NCBI GenBank assembly: GCA_910589305.1
Contig: CAJUTV010000005.1
Location: forward strand, 124,001 to 188,000
Source: an uncultured Lachnospira sp.
GTDB lineage: Bacteria; Bacillota; Clostridia; Lachnospirales; Lachnospiraceae
DNA: 64,000 nt
Direction of reading: 5' to 3'
The first letter of the stretch is position 1. Every line of letters starts with the position of its first letter. Under the pieces are notes generated by a model. The model was not told where the DNA came from and ran no database searches. It was given only the letters and a program-made list of their open reading frames with translations. Both the position numbers and the translations under genes were made by a program. Positions 61,482 through 64,000 of the stretch are shown here, in pieces.

Positions 61482-63422
61482 ATGTACGATAACGAAAATA
61501 ACAAGATGGAAAATGGAACAGTTGAAAAGAACAATGTAGAAAGCAATCCTGTGGAAAATGGAACAATGGAAAATAAGAATGACCAAAACAATAATGTAGA
61601 AAATATCCGTGTAGAAAATAGTACTATACAAAATAATAGTACTGAAAATAGTGTTATAGAAAGTAACAATAAAATGGAAGAAAATGGAAATTATAGAATG
61701 ACACAAGGTGATATCATTAATAATGGCATTACAAACATAGAACAAAATGAGGATGTTCATATGAATACAGATAACAGCAATAATGTCCATAGCGATAATA
61801 GCATTTATAATAATATGGACAATACAATTAATACTGTAAATGCAGATACAAACAATAACACAAGCGGTATGGAGGCAAATAATAATATAAATAATCCTTA
61901 TAATAATTATAGCAATAATAATGCTACAGGTTATAATAATGCAGCAGGTATTAACAATTATAACAATGGATATGGCAATAATGCAAATTATAATGGAAAT
62001 ATGAGTTATGGCAGCAATAACATGAATTATGGCAATAACAATATGGGGTATGGCAATAATAATTCTGCAAATAATCGTTATGCAGGCAATAATAATAATT
62101 CTGGTTATAATCCATACAACAATCCGAATAATAATATAAACAACAAGAATCCTATGAATGGCAAAGCCAATAATATGAACAATAATTTTAATGCTAAAAA
62201 AGTAAAAAATAAGAGTGGAATTGGTAAGAAAATAGCGGCTGTAGCACTTTCAGCAGTGATGTTTGGTGTTATTGCAGGCGGCACAATGTATGGAGTATAT
62301 TATACAGCTAATAAGATAAAGCCTGTCAACAGCAATTCAGGTATACAGCTTCCATTAGTATCTTCTGGAGCAGTATTAGAAGGTTCAGATAGTTTTGATA
62401 ATATTAAGATTTCGTCTTCAGAAGAGTTGAATGTCAAAAAAGTTGCGAGTGCTGCAATGCCTGCAATGGTAGCGTTGTCAGGAACGACACAGGTAAGCGG
62501 CGGCGGTTCCTTATTTGGCGGTTTTGGGCAAAATTATCAGGCACAGACAAGCGGAACAGGAATTATTGTAGGCAAAAATGATTCTGAATTATTGGTGTTG
62601 ACCAATGCCCATGTAGTAGAAAATGTTAATAATTTGACTTGTACATTTATTGATAATGAGAGTGTGGAATGTACAGTAAAAGGTTCAAAATCAAATAAAG
62701 ATGTGGCTGTTGTGACTGTTCCGTTAAGTTCAATAAAAAGCAGTACAATAAATCAAATAGCGATAGCGGAATTAGGCGATTCAGACAGTGTTGTATTAGG
62801 GCAGGAAGTTGTAGCGATAGGTAATGCACTAGGAAAAGGACAGTCTGTTACATCTGGCATTATCAGTGCATTAAATCGTTCTATTACTGTAGACAATGTT
62901 ACATTTGACAATTTAATTATGACGGATGCGGCAATTAACTCTGGCAATAGCGGCGGTGCATTGCTGGATGCCTCTGGCAAAGTAGTCGGCATTAATTTTG
63001 CTAAGACGAGTGCAGATGGGGTGCAAGGCATGGCATATGCAATCCCTATTTCAAATGTAAGAGATTTGATTGATTCTCTTATGAATCGTGAGACAAGAAC
63101 AAAAGTCAGTGAAAGTGAAATGGGCTATCTTGGTGTGAATTTACTTGATGTGACAAGTTCTGTAGCCGAAATGTATGGATATCCACAAGGCACAATGATA
63201 CGAGCTGTTGAAGAAAATTCAGCAGCAGACAAGGCAGGACTTGGTGTATATGATATTATTGTAAGTTTTGATGACCAAAGTATTACGACATCATCATCTT
63301 TATTCTCAACATTGCAATATTATAAGGCGGGTGAAACTGTAAAAATAGAATATTATCATATTGAAGGCAATGAGTATGTATTAAAAACAGCAGACATAAC
63401 ATTAGATAAAAAAAGTAATTAA
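61482..63422 (+). CDS. HtrA/DegP-like serine protease with Asn-rich N-terminal region
   Basis: 646 residues from ATG 61482 (SD AAAGGAG). The first 235 residues are cytoplasmic and extremely Asn-rich (NNNMGYGNNNS, YNPYNNPNNN), followed by a basic patch and a membrane segment at about 250-275. The trypsin-like domain has His in TNAHVV, Asp in NKDVAVV and Ser in NSGNSGGALL; a PDZ domain (GYLGVNLLDVTSSVA, ADKAGLGVYDII) closes the protein. It degrades misfolded envelope proteins. The Asn-rich cytoplasmic part is much longer than in typical HtrA. Confidence 0.93.
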   Translation: MYDNENNKMENGTVEKNNVESNPVENGTMENKNDQNNNVENIRVENSTIQNNSTENSVIESNNKMEENGNYRMTQGDIINNGITNIEQNEDVHMNTDNSNNVHSDNSIYNNMDNTINTVNADTNNNTSGMEANNNINNPYNNYSNNNATGYNNAAGINNYNNGYGNNANYNGNMSYGSNNMNYGNNNMGYGNNNSANNRYAGNNNNSGYNPYNNPNNNINNKNPMNGKANNMNNNFNAKKVKNKSGIGKKIAAVALSAVMFGVIAGGTMYGVYYTANKIKPVNSNSGIQLPLVSSGAVLEGSDSFDNIKISSSEELNVKKVASAAMPAMVALSGTTQVSGGGSLFGGFGQNYQAQTSGTGIIVGKNDSELLVLTNAHVVENVNNLTCTFIDNESVECTVKGSKSNKDVAVVTVPLSSIKSSTINQIAIAELGDSDSVVLGQEVVAIGNALGKGQSVTSGIISALNRSITVDNVTFDNLIMTDAAINSGNSGGALLDASGKVVGINFAKTSADGVQGMAYAIPISNVRDLIDSLMNRETRTKVSESEMGYLGVNLLDVTSSVAEMYGYPQGTMIRAVEENSAADKAGLGVYDIIVSFDDQSITTSSSLFSTLQYYKAGETVKIEYYHIEGNEYVLKTADITLDKKSN

Positions 63423-63452
63423 AAAGTTATAAAAAATTTATATTATTTATAG

Positions 63453-63484
63453 AAAAATCCCCCTGTTTGCGGGGGATTTTTCTT
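63453..63484 (+). terminator. Intrinsic terminator after the HtrA gene
   Basis: AAAAATCCCCC (63453-63463) pairs with GGGGGATTTTT (63471-63481), six-base loop. Confidence 0.92.
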
Positions 63485-63494
63485 GCTAAAATGA

Positions 63495-63523
63495 TTGCCA
63501 ATATGTATACTAGTGCGTATAGG
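63495..63523 (+). promoter_or_regulatory. Possible promoter of the clpX leader
   Basis: TTGCCA (63495-63500), 17 bp, TATAGG (63518-63523). Downstream, CTTGTGTC/GGCGCAAG (about 63536-63562) forms a further hairpin before the leader element. Confidence 0.45.
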
Positions 63524-63572
63524 CATTTGTTTGTACTTGTGTCTAGTTTGGAGAGGCGCAAGAATGGAGGAT

Positions 63573-63691
63573 AGTGTGAAAAATAAATTTCTCACACCAC
63601 AATTTGTGTCTGCACGCTGCTTGACACAAAATTATTAAAAGAACCTAAAGGTTCTTGCGCAAAAAGCAGCGCAGAAATGAGGATTATATAT
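63573..63691 (+). promoter_or_regulatory. Pseudoknot leader element, copy 1 (best paired), before clpX
   Basis: GTGTGA/TCACAC hairpin (63574-63597), then core hairpin TTTGTGTC (63603-63610) / GACACAAA (63623-63630) with loop TGCACGCTGCTT (63611-63622). A hairpin AAGAACC TAAA GGTTCTT (63639-63656) follows. The arm AAGCAGCGCAG (63664-63674) pairs over 11 bases with loop CTGC..GCTGCTT (two-base bulge). AAATGAGGATT and ATG 63692 come next. A 24-codon frame from ATG 63564 (SD GGAGAGG) crosses the core hairpin and could be translated. Confidence 0.78.
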
Positions 63692-64000
63692 ATGAACGAT
63701 TTTAGAGAAATTGATGATTCATCAAAAGAAAAGGACAACATGGATAAAAAGTCCAGCAATACTGATGAGTATGAAAAAGTATGTTATATATGTAGAAGAA
63801 CAGAGAGCAGGGCAGGGAAAATGATATCGATGCCCAATAATATATATATATGTTCAGATTGTATGCAAAAAACGATGGATTCAATCAATAATAGTGGCAT
63901 TAACTATGATGATATGATGAAAAATTTAGGTGGTTTTGGGACATTTAATTTTCAAGACATACCAGATGGTATCGCAAATAAACAAAAGTTGAAAAAGAAG
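63692..64000 (+). CDS. clpX: Divergent ClpX, N-terminal part (3' end outside window)
   Basis: 103 residues are visible and the frame is open at the window end. After an acidic start (NDFREIDDSSKEKDN), a C4 zinc finger appears: VCYICRRTESRAGKM and NIYICSDCMQKTMD. It matches the ClpX zinc-binding domain, though the first pair is CYIC rather than CSFC. The following DIPDGIANKQKLKKK resembles the linker of Lachnospiraceae ClpX proteins. The AAA+ domain must lie beyond the window. ClpX unfolds substrates for ClpP. SD ATGAGGA from the leader element. Confidence 0.75.
   Translation, partial: MNDFREIDDSSKEKDNMDKKSSNTDEYEKVCYICRRTESRAGKMISMPNNIYICSDCMQKTMDSINNSGINYDDMMKNLGGFGTFNFQDIPDGIANKQKLKKK

Noticed and set aside
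61500..62200. Dense AAT/AAC-rich repetition that could be read as a satellite or CRISPR-like array.
   Set aside because: Units are irregular, in frame and encode the Asn-rich part of the HtrA protein; there are no constant repeats with unique spacers.
63564..63638. A 24-codon frame through the clpX leader as a conserved leader peptide.
   Set aside because: Similar peptides (QFVSxxCL) appear in the ATPase and vanR copies only because the DNA is conserved; starts, frames and stops differ, so RNA structure is the better explanation.
1..64000. tRNA or rRNA genes, CRISPR arrays, prophage and intact insertion sequences.
   Set aside because: No cloverleaf signatures, regular repeat-spacer units, integrase or transposase genes were found on reading both strands; a covariance-model scan would be the decisive check.

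Overview
The window is AT-rich and gene-dense, with short intergenic gaps, strong AGGAGG-type ribosome binding sites, a T-box leader and many intrinsic terminators. Gene content (FchA+FolD, PocR-type chemoreceptor, CdaA/CdaR, a vanG-type operon, a TerD/TelA/YceG module, the divergent ClpX) points to a low-GC Clostridia species, most likely Lachnospiraceae. No tRNA, rRNA, CRISPR array, prophage or intact transposase gene was seen.

Layout. 1-5267: response regulator, sensor kinase and a MacB/FtsX-type ABC exporter, with an 11-bp-period direct-repeat operator before the ABC genes. 5254-8897: polysaccharide deacetylase, convergent membrane-anchored C39-like peptidase, methyltransferase and the tail of a broken rifampin ADP-ribosyltransferase (arr). 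8974-11376: dapF, fchA and folD. 11598-18242: a T-box leader, aspS, then gatCAB; a decayed HNH nuclease gene and a phd/doc toxin-antitoxin pair lie inside this aminoacylation/transamidation operon. 18417-21082: small membrane, zinc-ribbon, SDR and DUF305 proteins. 21347-40977: an extended Ter stress module (PRTase-TRSP, PRTase-PELOTA, HpcH/HpaI-like aldolase, YceG-like protein, trypsin-like protease, rhomboid, TelA, three TerD-domain proteins, Ca2+ P-type ATPase, HAD phosphatase), with a chemoreceptor and small secreted proteins among them. 41124-48112: a complete vanG-type operon, vanR-vanS-vanW-vanG-vanXY-vanT. 48226-64000: HD-GYP/REC protein, KDPG aldolase, amidase, AEC transporter, PocR chemoreceptor, Ig-like surface protein, cdaA-cdaR, HPr, phosphoglucomutase, HtrA protease and the start of a divergent clpX.

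The signals least explained by known features are RNA-like. First, a leader element occurs five times, just upstream of the chemoreceptor, the Ca2+ ATPase, vanR, vanW and clpX genes. A hairpin with a 12-13 nt loop can pair through that loop with a segment lying immediately before a conserved AUGAGGA ribosome binding site. Compensatory base changes between copies support this pseudoknot. Second, a dispersed structured repeat (two long copies, two short or decayed) resembles IS200/IS605 ends or omega-RNA-like scaffolds. Other notable points are a 23-bp operator shared exactly by vanW and the C39 peptidase gene, a FolD that has lost two cyclohydrolase residues next to fchA, a possible two-codon T-box specifier, and a module found three times in YceG and once fused to the trypsin-like protease.
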